A stretch of DNA of 64,000 nucleotides from Aestuariibaculum marinum (GTDB taxonomy: Bacteria > Bacteroidota > Bacteroidia > Flavobacteriales > Flavobacteriaceae), in contig NZ_JACVXD010000002.1 in assembly GCF_014596975.1 (NCBI RefSeq), positions 428,280-492,279 on the forward strand, in the 5' to 3' direction. Positions within the stretch are counted from its first letter, which is position 1; every line of letters begins with the position of its first letter. The notes below the pieces were generated by a model. It was not told the DNA's origin and made no database searches. It saw nothing but the letters and a program-made list of their open reading frames with translations. Made by a program: the position numbers and the translations under genes. Positions 1-7,567 of this stretch are shown piece after piece.

Positions 1-109
1 ACTTTAAAGGGTCGATAATTTCAATGTTATGACCTCTTTTTTTGCCTTCTTCAATAAGTCTTTCTGTTGAGTATAGATTAGGATTTCTAGAAAGAATAAC
101 TATGTTCAT
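1..109 (-). CDS. rimK: RimK-family ATP-grasp ligase, N-terminal fragment (runs off the window)
   Basis: Reading the minus strand from the ATG at 109 gives 36 residues beginning MNIVILSRNPNLYSTERLIE and ending in IEIIDPLK. This is the usual RimK N-terminus (ILSRxPxLYST...RGHxVxVIDPL). RimK enzymes are ATP-grasp ligases that add glutamates to the C-terminus of ribosomal protein S6 or make related peptides. Only the pre-ATP-grasp start is present; the catalytic domain lies outside the window. Its ATG overlaps the stop of the upstream peptidase gene by four bases (ATGA), so the two are almost certainly translationally coupled. The family call rests on the N-terminal match and on the partner gene. 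Confidence 0.8.
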   Translation of the reverse strand, partial: MNIVILSRNPNLYSTERLIEEGKKRGHNIEIIDPLK

Positions 110-531
110 TTGTTTTTATAATTATAGGAAACATTTTCTAAATCTACATCAACTAAAAATTTGCGCTTTAAAAACTGTCTTCCAATTAATACGGGGAATC
201 TCATATCGTCGCGTGTGCTTAAAGTTAAGTTAATCTTATATGTTTTCCCAAAAAAGATTACTTCAGACTTAATTTTATATCTGTTTTCTTTAAAGCCATT
301 GCTGCTTTTTACGTTTGTTCGTGAATAGTCGTCGAACAGGATTTCGGTTTTTCCGAAGTTTTCGTGAACGTCACTATGAAACGTTACTTTTAGAGTTTTG
401 TTCTCTTCAACAATCTCAGAACAATGAATTGCAGAGGTATAGGCGCCGGTATCAACTTTAACGTTAATATCGAACAAGCCTAATTTGGGGAAGCTAATAA
501 CATCCGCTCTGCCTATAATTTTTTTGCTCAT
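106..531 (-). CDS. RimB-type retropepsin-like aspartic peptidase (ATP-dependent zinc protease family)
   Basis: A 141-residue cytoplasmic protein with no signal peptide. The motif KVDTGAYTSAIHC, with Asp27-Thr28-Gly29-Ala30, is the active-site D-T/S-G-A of single-domain retropepsin-like peptidases, and the end (FPVLIGRQFLKRKFLVDV) matches the conserved IGR region. The family was long annotated as ATP-dependent zinc protease. Its members sit next to rimK, and RimB is reported to remove glutamates added by RimK. The ATGA overlap with rimK supports that pairing here. The ATG at 531 is the only good start. It is divergent from uvrC across a 125-base gap. The family call is firm; the exact substrate is inferred from context. 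Confidence 0.85.
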   Translation of the reverse strand: MSKKIIGRADVISFPKLGLFDINVKVDTGAYTSAIHCSEIVEENKTLKVTFHSDVHENFGKTEILFDDYSRTNVKSSNGFKENRYKIKSEVIFFGKTYKINLTLSTRDDMRFPVLIGRQFLKRKFLVDVDLENVSYNYKNK

Positions 532-646
532 CTTGTATTTTTAAATATGGGCGCAATGTACCAAATAAGTCAATTGAAAAATGATTTGCCCATAAAAGTT
601 TAATAGATTTAATATAGTGAATTTTATCAATAAAAAATTAAATAAT

Positions 647-654
647 TACCTTTG
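647..654 (+). promoter_or_regulatory. -7 promoter element upstream of uvrC
   Basis: TACCTTTG matches the Bacteroidota -7 consensus TAnnTTTG exactly. It ends only five bases before the ATG at 660, so transcription would start at or next to the start codon and the message would be leaderless or nearly so. I see no TTG -33 element at the usual distance, which lowers confidence. Confidence 0.5.
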
Positions 655-659
655 AATTG

Positions 660-2453
660 ATGGATAAACCTGCTCTAGAAATACAATTAAAAACACTGCC
701 AAACCAACCTGGGGTGTACCAGTATTACGATGCTAACGGAACCATTATTTACGTGGGTAAAGCCAAGAATTTAAAGAAACGTGTAAGTTCTTATTTTACC
801 AAAACACACGATAACGGTAAAACCCGTGTACTGGTAAAAAAGATAGCAAGTGTTAAACATATTGTTGTTGAAACGGAGACTGATGCCTTGTTGCTTGAAA
901 ATAACCTGATAAAAAAGTATCAGCCCAGATATAATGTCATGCTTAAAGACGACAAATCTTATCCGTGGATTTGCATTAAAAAGGAACGTTTCCCAAGGGT
1001 GTTTTCAACTCGTCGAGTTTTTAAAGATGGTAGTGAGTATTTCGGACCCTATACCAGTATGAAAACGGTGTCAACTTTATTAGACTTAATAAAAGGGCTA
1101 TACTCCTTACGTACTTGTAATTACGATTTATCGGAAGCTAAAATTGATGCGGGTAAATATAAAGTCTGTTTGGAATACCATTTAGGAAATTGTAAAGGTC
1201 CTTGTGAGGGTTATGAAAGTGAAGAGGTTTATCAGGGGCATATACAAGATATCAAGGAGATATTAAAAGGAAATTTTAAAGATTCTCTCAATCAGTTTCG
1301 TGCGCAGATGAATGCTTACGCAGCTGAAATGCAGTTTGAAGAAGCGCAGCGTATTAAAGAAAAAATTGAAGTTTTAGAAAATTATCAGGCGAAGTCCACT
1401 ATTGTTAATCCTAAGATTAGTAATGTTGATGTGTTTTCAATTGTTAGTGATGAAGGTTACGGCTATGTGAATTTCCTGCAAATATCGTACGGATCAATTA
1501 TCCGTTCGCATACGTTAGAAATTAAAAAGAAACTGGATGAAACCGATTTAGAATTATTAGAGTTAGCCATTACTGAAATCAGACAGCGCTTCAATTCAAA
1601 ATCCAGAGAAATTTATGTGCCTTTTGAAGTTGATTTGGGAGAAGATATAAAAGTTACAGTGCCTAAGCTGGGAGATAAAAAGCATATTTTAGATTTATCG
1701 GTTCGTAATGCGAAATATTATCGCATGGAACGTTTTAAGCAAATAAAAATAACCGATCCGGACCGGCATGCTAATCGTATTATGGCGCAGATGAAAGTTG
1801 ATTTACGTTTACATGAAGAGCCAAGGCATATTGAGTGTTTCGATAACTCAAATATTCAGGGGACGAATCCTGTAGCAGCTTGTGTGGTGTTTAAAAATGG
1901 AAAACCAAGCAAGAAAGATTATCGCCATTTTAATATAAAAACGGTTGAGGGGCCTGATGATTTTGCTTCCATGGAAGAGGTTGTGTACCGTCGTTATAAG
2001 CGCTTGTTAGATGAAGATCAGCCTTTACCACAACTTATTATTATCGACGGAGGTAAAGGGCAATTGGGTTCAGCTTTAAAAAGTCTTGAGGTTTTAGGGT
2101 TGCGAGGAAAAATTGCTATTATCGGCATTGCCAAGCGTTTAGAGGAATTGTTTTATCCGGGAGATCCAATTCCATTATACTTAGATAAAAAGAGCGAGTC
2201 TTTAAAAATTATTCAGCAACTGCGAAACGAAGCACACCGTTTTGGTATCGAGCATCATAGGAATCGCAGAAGTAAAAGTGCTTTGAATACAGAACTTGAA
2301 ACTATTTCTGGGATAGGTGAAAAAACAATCGTAGATTTATTAAAGCATTTCAAATCGGTAAAGAGAGTTGCTAATGCCAAGCTTGATGAGTTAGAAGCTG
2401 TGGTAGGAACATCCAGAGCCGAAAAAATTTATAACTATTACCATAACAATTAG
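660..2453 (+). CDS. uvrC: Excinuclease ABC subunit C
   Basis: UvrC makes the two incisions flanking a DNA lesion in UvrABC nucleotide excision repair. The protein has the full architecture: an N-terminal GIY-YIG nuclease (QPGVYQYYD, then IIYVGKAKNLKKRV), a cysteine-containing segment, a UVR motif (AEMQFEEAQRIKEKIEVLEN), the RNase H-like nuclease domain (IECFDNSNIQGTNPVAACVVF), and a C-terminal pair of helix-hairpin-helix motifs (ISGIGEKTIVDLLKHF). At 597 residues it is the normal length. A TTG at 657 is in frame directly before the ATG, but I chose the ATG at 660. The patatin gene follows after six bases, so the two are probably cotranscribed. Confidence 0.97.
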   Translation: MDKPALEIQLKTLPNQPGVYQYYDANGTIIYVGKAKNLKKRVSSYFTKTHDNGKTRVLVKKIASVKHIVVETETDALLLENNLIKKYQPRYNVMLKDDKSYPWICIKKERFPRVFSTRRVFKDGSEYFGPYTSMKTVSTLLDLIKGLYSLRTCNYDLSEAKIDAGKYKVCLEYHLGNCKGPCEGYESEEVYQGHIQDIKEILKGNFKDSLNQFRAQMNAYAAEMQFEEAQRIKEKIEVLENYQAKSTIVNPKISNVDVFSIVSDEGYGYVNFLQISYGSIIRSHTLEIKKKLDETDLELLELAITEIRQRFNSKSREIYVPFEVDLGEDIKVTVPKLGDKKHILDLSVRNAKYYRMERFKQIKITDPDRHANRIMAQMKVDLRLHEEPRHIECFDNSNIQGTNPVAACVVFKNGKPSKKDYRHFNIKTVEGPDDFASMEEVVYRRYKRLLDEDQPLPQLIIIDGGKGQLGSALKSLEVLGLRGKIAIIGIAKRLEELFYPGDPIPLYLDKKSESLKIIQQLRNEAHRFGIEHHRNRRSKSALNTELETISGIGEKTIVDLLKHFKSVKRVANAKLDELEAVVGTSRAEKIYNYYHNN

Positions 2454-2459
2454 CACTAT

Positions 2460-4691
2460 ATGAGATCTGTTTTCCTGGTACTTTTTCTTTTTGTTTGTTT
2501 TGCAGGATTTTCGCAAAGTCAGCATAAAGAAGATATTAAGGTTGGGTTAGTATTGAGTGGAGGTGGAGCCAAAGGTTTAGCGCATATAGGTGTTTTAAAG
2601 GTTTTGGATAGTTTAGGTGTAAAAGTAGATTACATTGCAGGAACCAGCATGGGGGCTGTTGTTGGGGGAATTTATGCTTCAGGGTATACAGGAAAACAAT
2701 TAGATTCTGTATTTAGAGAAATAGACTTCGATAAGTTAATTAATGATGATATTCCCAGGTCATCAAAGGCATTTTTTGAACGTAATAATTCGGAAAAATA
2801 TGCTGTATCATTGCCATTTGAGGATTTTAAAGTAAAGTTGCCTTCCGCATTGTCCAGAGGACAAAACACATATAATTTAATTGCAAAATTAACTTTACAT
2901 GCCAACGAAACAGAAGATTTTGACAAATTACCCATTCCGTTTTTCTGTATCGCAACTAATGTCGAGACAGGGCAGCAGGTGGTTTTAGATGAAGGGAATT
3001 TGGCTCAATCTGTTATGGCTAGTGCGGCATTACCTTCTTTATTTCAGCCCGTTATTATTAATGATGTGGTGTTAATTGATGGTGGTGTTGTAAATAATTA
3101 TCCTATCGATGAACTTCGTGCAAAGGGCATGGATATCATTATTGGAGTCGATGTTCAGGACGGGTTGGCAAATAAAGACGAGCTGGGTTCGGCGCTTGAT
3201 GTTTTGGTTCAAATTAATAATTTCCGAACCATCAACGATATGAAATTGAAAGGCAAAAAGACCAATGTTTACATTAAACCTGATATTAAGGAGTATTCGG
3301 TGGTGTCATTTGATGAAGGCGCGAGTATCATTGAAAATGGTACTGTGGCCGCATTGACTCAAATAGCAGAACTTAAAAAACTGGTTAAGGCGGATAAACT
3401 TTCTCATAATGAATTGGTAAATATTAAGCCTCAGGATTCTCTTGCCATAGAGAGTATTGTGGTGCGTGGTAATGAAAAATATACCCGGGCTTACATTTTA
3501 GGGAAATTAAAATTGAAGAGTCATGAAACGGTTAGCTATGAGAAGTTTAATAAAGGAATTAACAACCTAATAGCGACTAATAATTTTGATTCATTTGAAT
3601 ATAAGCTTAAAAAAAGAGCGGGTACAGATGGCTATGATTTAATTACTTACCTCCAGGAAACCAAAGCCACCACATTTTTAAAGCTCGGATTGCATTATGA
3701 TGATTTATATAAAAGTGCGGCTTTAATTAACCTGACTAAAAAGCGCTTGTTCTTTGATAGTGACCTAGCCTCTTTAGATTTTATTCTTGGGGATAATGTG
3801 CGTTATAATTTTGAATATTTTATTGATAAGGGTTTTTATTGGAGTATAGGTGTAAAATCCAGGTTTAACCAATTTAAAAAGAGTATTAATGCACAATTGC
3901 TTTTGGAGAATGATTTTATTGTAGAGGAAGACCTTAATAAAATTGAAACAAGTCTGGAAGATCAAACCAATCAGGTCTATGTACAAACACTGTTTCGAAA
4001 AGATTTTGCATTAAGTATGGGGGCAGAACATAAACGACTTGAGATGAAATCGGAAACCTTTTTGATAGATAATCAACAAGAAGAAACTGTTTTTGAAAGC
4101 ACTGATTATTTAAGTGTTTTTGGTACTTTAAAATTAGATACTTACGATAATAAATACTTTCCAAAGCGTGGGTTTTATTTTGATGGCGATTTGCACATGT
4201 ATTTATGGGCTTCAAGGTTTAATGAAAATTTTGATGATTTTACTATGGCTAAAGCCGATATGGGGTATGCTTTTAGTGTAACCGATAAACTGGCTTTTAA
4301 TATTCAATCTAGCGGAGGATTTAAAGTCGGAGATAGATCGACTAAGGCGCTGGATTTTGCTTTGGGAGGCTACGGCAACAATTTTATAAATAACCTGTCG
4401 CCGTTTTTAGGGTATGATTTTATAGAATTAACAGGAAATAGTTTTGTGAAAGCTACCTTTACAGCAAACTACGAGGTGTTTAAAAAACAATATATCACCT
4501 TGGAAGGCAATTTCGCTAATATTGAGGATGACATTTTTGATTCAGGTGAATGGTTTACACTTCCAGATTATAGTGGCTATGCTTTGGGTTATGCTGTCGA
4601 TACGTTTTTAGGTCCCATTCAGGTTAAATACAGTTATTCTCCCGAATTAAAACATAGTAAATGGTACTTTAATGTTGGTTTTTGGTTTTAA
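2460..4691 (+). CDS. Patatin-like phospholipase with C-terminal outer-membrane barrel (PlpD type)
   Basis: A 743-residue secreted protein with a signal peptide (VLFLFVCFAGFSQS). The N-terminal patatin domain carries the oxyanion loop LSGGGAKG, the nucleophile elbow GTSMG (Ser63) and the catalytic Asp motif DGG (Asp207). A POTRA-like segment follows at about 330-400 (SIVVRGNEKYTRAYILGKL), and the rest is beta-rich and ends in an aromatic residue (FNVGFWF). This is the layout of the type Vd (PlpD/FplA) autotransporter family, so a lipid acyl hydrolase anchored in the outer membrane is expected. The substrate cannot be read from the sequence. It lies six bases behind uvrC, with no functional link that I can see. 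Confidence 0.88.
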   Translation: MRSVFLVLFLFVCFAGFSQSQHKEDIKVGLVLSGGGAKGLAHIGVLKVLDSLGVKVDYIAGTSMGAVVGGIYASGYTGKQLDSVFREIDFDKLINDDIPRSSKAFFERNNSEKYAVSLPFEDFKVKLPSALSRGQNTYNLIAKLTLHANETEDFDKLPIPFFCIATNVETGQQVVLDEGNLAQSVMASAALPSLFQPVIINDVVLIDGGVVNNYPIDELRAKGMDIIIGVDVQDGLANKDELGSALDVLVQINNFRTINDMKLKGKKTNVYIKPDIKEYSVVSFDEGASIIENGTVAALTQIAELKKLVKADKLSHNELVNIKPQDSLAIESIVVRGNEKYTRAYILGKLKLKSHETVSYEKFNKGINNLIATNNFDSFEYKLKKRAGTDGYDLITYLQETKATTFLKLGLHYDDLYKSAALINLTKKRLFFDSDLASLDFILGDNVRYNFEYFIDKGFYWSIGVKSRFNQFKKSINAQLLLENDFIVEEDLNKIETSLEDQTNQVYVQTLFRKDFALSMGAEHKRLEMKSETFLIDNQQEETVFESTDYLSVFGTLKLDTYDNKYFPKRGFYFDGDLHMYLWASRFNENFDDFTMAKADMGYAFSVTDKLAFNIQSSGGFKVGDRSTKALDFALGGYGNNFINNLSPFLGYDFIELTGNSFVKATFTANYEVFKKQYITLEGNFANIEDDIFDSGEWFTLPDYSGYALGYAVDTFLGPIQVKYSYSPELKHSKWYFNVGFWF

Positions 4692-4739
4692 AAACTGATA
4701 AATAATTATTTTTTACATCTTTTTTTTGCGATATTTGTA

Positions 4740-4874
4740 ATGTTATGCAAGTATTTTGGCAAGACTTACTTTTGTTACTACACTTCCTCATCAAGAGAAA
4801 TCCTGAGTGAGCGTATTTCTCTAGCCAATAATTCAGCCTTAATGTTAGGGCGAAGTCTTTTTATGTTTAATTAA
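4740..4874 (+). CDS. Putative Tyr/Phe-rich leader peptide of the homogentisate operon
   Basis: A 44-codon ORF starting MLCKYFGKTYFCYYTSSS and ending LFMFN, stopping 15 bases before hmgA. Codons 5-14 hold four Tyr and two Phe (YF...YFCYY), an unusual density directly ahead of tyrosine-degradation genes. The RNA it spans can fold several ways (see the structure entry). By analogy with phe and trp leaders, ribosome stalling at Tyr codons could control downstream transcription or translation. A weak -7-like sequence, GATATTTG at 4730-4737, ends two bases before its ATG. The ORF and its codon content are seen directly; the regulatory role is inference. It could instead be a chance ORF in an untranslated leader. 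Confidence 0.5.
   Translation: MLCKYFGKTYFCYYTSSSREILSERISLANNSALMLGRSLFMFN
4761..4862 (+). promoter_or_regulatory. Foldable leader RNA upstream of hmgA, possible attenuator
   Basis: Three kinds of pairing are visible. First, AGAGAAAT (4794-4801) pairs perfectly with ATTTCTCT (4815-4822). Second, GCCTTA (4836-4841) pairs with TAGGGC (4846-4851), with one G-U pair and a four-base loop. Third, the segment at 4852-4859 can pair either with AAGACTT (4761-4767) or, in part, with ACTTC (4782-4786). The run CTTTTTAT follows at 4857-4864. The alternative pairings overlap the Tyr codons of the leader ORF, as expected of an attenuator. TACTTTTG at 4767-4774 also matches TAnnTTTG, so an internal promoter is an alternative reading. 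The structures were found by eye, not folded by program. Confidence 0.4.
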
Positions 4875-4889
4875 TTAAAAATTAAAGCT

Positions 4890-6047
4890 ATGCCTTTTTA
4901 TCATAAATTAGGAAGCATTCCGCATAAGCGTCACACACAGTTTCGAAAACTTAATGGAACTTTGTATTACGAGCAGTTGTTTGGTACAATTGGTTTCGAT
5001 GGTATGTCTACTAATAGTTATCACGAACAGCGCCCAACACAGGTAAAAGCAATAATAAAACAATATAGTGTTGCGCCTAAAATTGCGAAAGCTAATAATA
5101 TTCAATCGTATCGTTTTAGAGGGTTTCAAGTAAAACCTGAAACCGATTTTCTAGAGAGTAGAAAAACAGTGTTGGTCAATAGCGATTGTGCCATTATTCT
5201 GGCGGCACCACAACAATCTACAAACGACTATTTTTATAAAAACACCGATGCCGACGAACTGATTTTTATTCATAAAGGTTCGGGTAAATTACGAACTCAC
5301 CTTGGGAATCTCAATTTTAAATATGGTGATTATCTGTTAATTCCAAGAGGAATTATTTATAAAATAGATTTTGATACCGAAGATAACCGTTTGTTTATTG
5401 TAGAGTCGCATCGACCTATTTATACACCGAAGCGCTATAGAAACTGGTTCGGACAATTATTAGAACATGCTCCGTTTTGCGAGCGTGATATCAGACGTCC
5501 TGAAGAGTTAGAAACCTACAACGAAACTGGCGACTTTTTAATGAAAGTAAAAAAGCAAGGTGAGATTATAGAAATGGTTTATGCCACCCATCCGTTCGAT
5601 GTGGTTGGTTACGATGGTTATAATTACCCTTACGCCTTTTCCATTCATGATTTTGAACCCATAACTGGACGTGTGCACCAACCGCCACCAGTACATCAAA
5701 CTTTTGAAACCGATGCATTTGTGGTTTGCAGTTTTGTACCGAGGTTATACGATTATCACCCTCAAGCAATTCCGGCACCATACAACCATAGTAATATTGA
5801 TAGTGATGAGGTTTTGTATTATGTCGATGGGGATTTTATGAGTCGTAACGATATCGAAGCGGGACATATTTCATTACATCCTGCTGGTATCCCGCATGGT
5901 CCGCATCCGGGAGCCACAGAGCGTAGTCTAGGTAAAACGGAAACCGAAGAACTGGCGGTTATGGTCGATACCTTTAAGCCGCTTATGGTTACCGAGGAGG
6001 CTATGAAAATAGCAGATGAAGATTATTATAAATCATGGTTGGAATAA
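4890..6047 (+). CDS. hmgA: Homogentisate 1,2-dioxygenase
   Basis: A 385-residue cytoplasmic cupin-fold Fe(II) dioxygenase that opens the ring of homogentisate to maleylacetoacetate in tyrosine and phenylalanine breakdown. Family landmarks are the N-terminus HKLGSIPHKRHTQFR, YEQLFGTIGFDGMSTNSYH, GRVHQPPPVHQTFE and the C-terminal HPAGIPHGPHPG. Candidate iron ligands are His300, Glu307 and His336, judged by comparison with the known 2-His-1-Glu site. It is followed by hppD, which makes its substrate. The next two pathway enzymes (maleylacetoacetate isomerase and fumarylacetoacetase) are not in the window. The start at 4890 is the only reasonable ATG. Confidence 0.95.
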   Translation: MPFYHKLGSIPHKRHTQFRKLNGTLYYEQLFGTIGFDGMSTNSYHEQRPTQVKAIIKQYSVAPKIAKANNIQSYRFRGFQVKPETDFLESRKTVLVNSDCAIILAAPQQSTNDYFYKNTDADELIFIHKGSGKLRTHLGNLNFKYGDYLLIPRGIIYKIDFDTEDNRLFIVESHRPIYTPKRYRNWFGQLLEHAPFCERDIRRPEELETYNETGDFLMKVKKQGEIIEMVYATHPFDVVGYDGYNYPYAFSIHDFEPITGRVHQPPPVHQTFETDAFVVCSFVPRLYDYHPQAIPAPYNHSNIDSDEVLYYVDGDFMSRNDIEAGHISLHPAGIPHGPHPGATERSLGKTETEELAVMVDTFKPLMVTEEAMKIADEDYYKSWLE

Positions 6048-6117
6048 GAAGCTATTTCCCGCTTTCGGCAGTCGCTATTTTGCTTGTCATGCTGAATTTA
6101 TTTCAGCATCTCACAAA
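6048..6117 (+). repeat. Intergenic dispersed-repeat-like sequence between hmgA and hppD
   Basis: Two parts. GAAGCTATTTCCCGCTTTCG and the following bases closely match the reverse complement of the sequence between sufD and sufS (36551-36590). Next comes a perfect palindrome, ATGCTGAA (6089-6096) and TTCAGCAT (6102-6109), within a string of the type TGTCATGCTGAA..TTCAGCATCTCA, which I recognise as a common intergenic repeat of flavobacterial genomes. The reading frame of hppD stays open across it, but the hppD start lies downstream. Confidence 0.6.
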
Positions 6118-6204
6118 ATGAGCTCCAACAAAGCCTTAATCGGGGCTATAAACAAGGTAATAGAATTAAACAAATCAACAAACAAACGAATAAACATCAG
6201 TATA

Positions 6205-7365
6205 ATGAGCAAAGACATTAAATCCGTAGATTACGGTTTAGAAAAAATATTTAAGGGAGCGAAAGATTTCCTTCCGCTTTTAGGAACAGATTATGTCGAG
6301 TTTTATGTGGGTAATGCCAAACAGGCAGCGCATTTTTATAAAACGGCATTCGGTTTCCAGTCTTACGCCTATAAAGGTTTAGAAACTGGATCTAAAGAAA
6401 CGGTGAGTTATGTGTTAAAACAAGACAAAATAAGACTTGTGTTAACTACGCCGCTAAATAGTAAATCCCCAATTAATGAGCATATCGTTAAGCACGGTGA
6501 TGGAGTAAAAGTGATAGCACTTTGGGTAGACGATGCAAGAAAATCTTATGAAGAGACCACGAGTCGTGGCGCTAAATCTTTTATGGAACCTACAGTTGAA
6601 ACTGACGAGTTCGGTGAAGTGGTGCGTTCCGGGATTTACACCTACGGGGAAACTGTTCATATGTTTGTAGAGCGTAAAAATTACAATGGGACGTTTATGC
6701 CTGGATTTCGAGAGTGGAAATCAGAGTATAATCCAGAACCTGTGGGGTTAAAATATATTGATCATATGGTTGGTAATGTGGGCTGGGGACAAATGAATAC
6801 CTGGGTGAAATGGTACGAAGATGTAATGGGGTTTGAGAATTTCTTGTCGTTTGATGATAAGCAAATCCATACCGAATATTCAGCATTAATGAGCAAAGTG
6901 ATGAGTAATGGCAATGGGCGCATTAAATTCCCGATAAACGAACCGGCCGAAGGGAAAAAGAAATCACAGATCGAAGAATATCTCGATTTTTATGAAGGGG
7001 CTGGCGTGCAGCATATCGCCGTAGCGACAGATGATATTATAAGTACAGTTTCAAGTTTACGTGCCAGAGGAGTAGAGTTTTTGTCGACGCCACCAGAAGC
7101 TTATTATGAAGCTGTTCCTGAGCGTTTGCACGAGCATGACCATCAGTTAAAAGAAGATATTGAAACCTTGAAACGTTTAGGAATCATGATTGATGCCGAC
7201 GAAGAAGGTTATTTGTTACAAATTTTTACGAAACCGGTTGAAGACAGACCAACATTGTTTTTCGAAATCATTCAACGTATGGGAGCTAAAGGTTTCGGAG
7301 CAGGAAATTTTAAAGCTTTGTTTGAATCTATTGAGAGGGAACAGGCCAACAGAGGGACGCTTTAA
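6205..7365 (+). CDS. hppD: 4-hydroxyphenylpyruvate dioxygenase
   Basis: A 386-residue Fe(II) enzyme of the VOC superfamily that turns 4-hydroxyphenylpyruvate into homogentisate, the substrate of the upstream hmgA product. Two VOC domains are visible, and the three iron ligands can be placed at His187 (YIDHMVGNV), His270 (GVQHIAVATDD) and Glu354 (PTLFFEIIQRMG). The C-terminal substrate-gating helix GFGAGNFKALFESIE is intact. The frame stays open back to 6016, but those 63 codons cover the repeat and overlap hmgA. The ATG at 6205 gives the normal N-terminus. A strong terminator follows. Confidence 0.95.
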   Translation: MSKDIKSVDYGLEKIFKGAKDFLPLLGTDYVEFYVGNAKQAAHFYKTAFGFQSYAYKGLETGSKETVSYVLKQDKIRLVLTTPLNSKSPINEHIVKHGDGVKVIALWVDDARKSYEETTSRGAKSFMEPTVETDEFGEVVRSGIYTYGETVHMFVERKNYNGTFMPGFREWKSEYNPEPVGLKYIDHMVGNVGWGQMNTWVKWYEDVMGFENFLSFDDKQIHTEYSALMSKVMSNGNGRIKFPINEPAEGKKKSQIEEYLDFYEGAGVQHIAVATDDIISTVSSLRARGVEFLSTPPEAYYEAVPERLHEHDHQLKEDIETLKRLGIMIDADEEGYLLQIFTKPVEDRPTLFFEIIQRMGAKGFGAGNFKALFESIEREQANRGTL

Positions 7366-7385
7366 TTATAATTTTAAGTTTGATG

Positions 7386-7417
7386 AAAAGCTATCATTTA
7401 TTTGATAGCTTTTTTTG
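7386..7417 (+). terminator. Rho-independent terminator after hppD
   Basis: AAGCTATCA and TGATAGCTT form a perfect stem around a short loop and are followed by a run of T. It closes the hmgA-hppD unit. Confidence 0.85.
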
Positions 7418-7482
7418 TTTTTTGGAGTAACAATTTTACTTAAAGGTCTTCTTAATATTACAGGGCGTACCACTAATTTTTA

Positions 7483-7490
7483 TATTTTTG
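7483..7490 (+). promoter_or_regulatory. -7 promoter element upstream of the DUF3108 gene
   Basis: TATTTTTG matches TAnnTTTG and lies about 78 bases before the ATG at 7568, just after the hppD terminator. This position suits a promoter for the four-gene unit that follows. No clear -33 TTG is visible. Confidence 0.4.
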
Positions 7491-7567
7491 GAATAGTAAT
7501 TGTAATTCCTTAATCCAAAAGCAATAAAAACTTAATTGAAAAGTTAAATTACCAGTACCCGAATCAC

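Noticed and set aside
42-233. Plus-strand ORF of 63 codons
   Set aside because: Antisense to the rimB/rimK junction, which is explained by strong protein matches on the other strand.
4785-4860. SAM-I riboswitch in the hmgA leader, suggested by ATCAAGAGA
   Set aside because: The rest of the SAM-I core is missing, including the GGCAACC-type element, and the gene context is tyrosine breakdown rather than methionine metabolism.
6016-6204. N-terminal extension of hppD (63 codons open in frame)
   Set aside because: It overlaps the hmgA end and covers a dispersed repeat; the ATG at 6205 gives a normal HPPD N-terminus.
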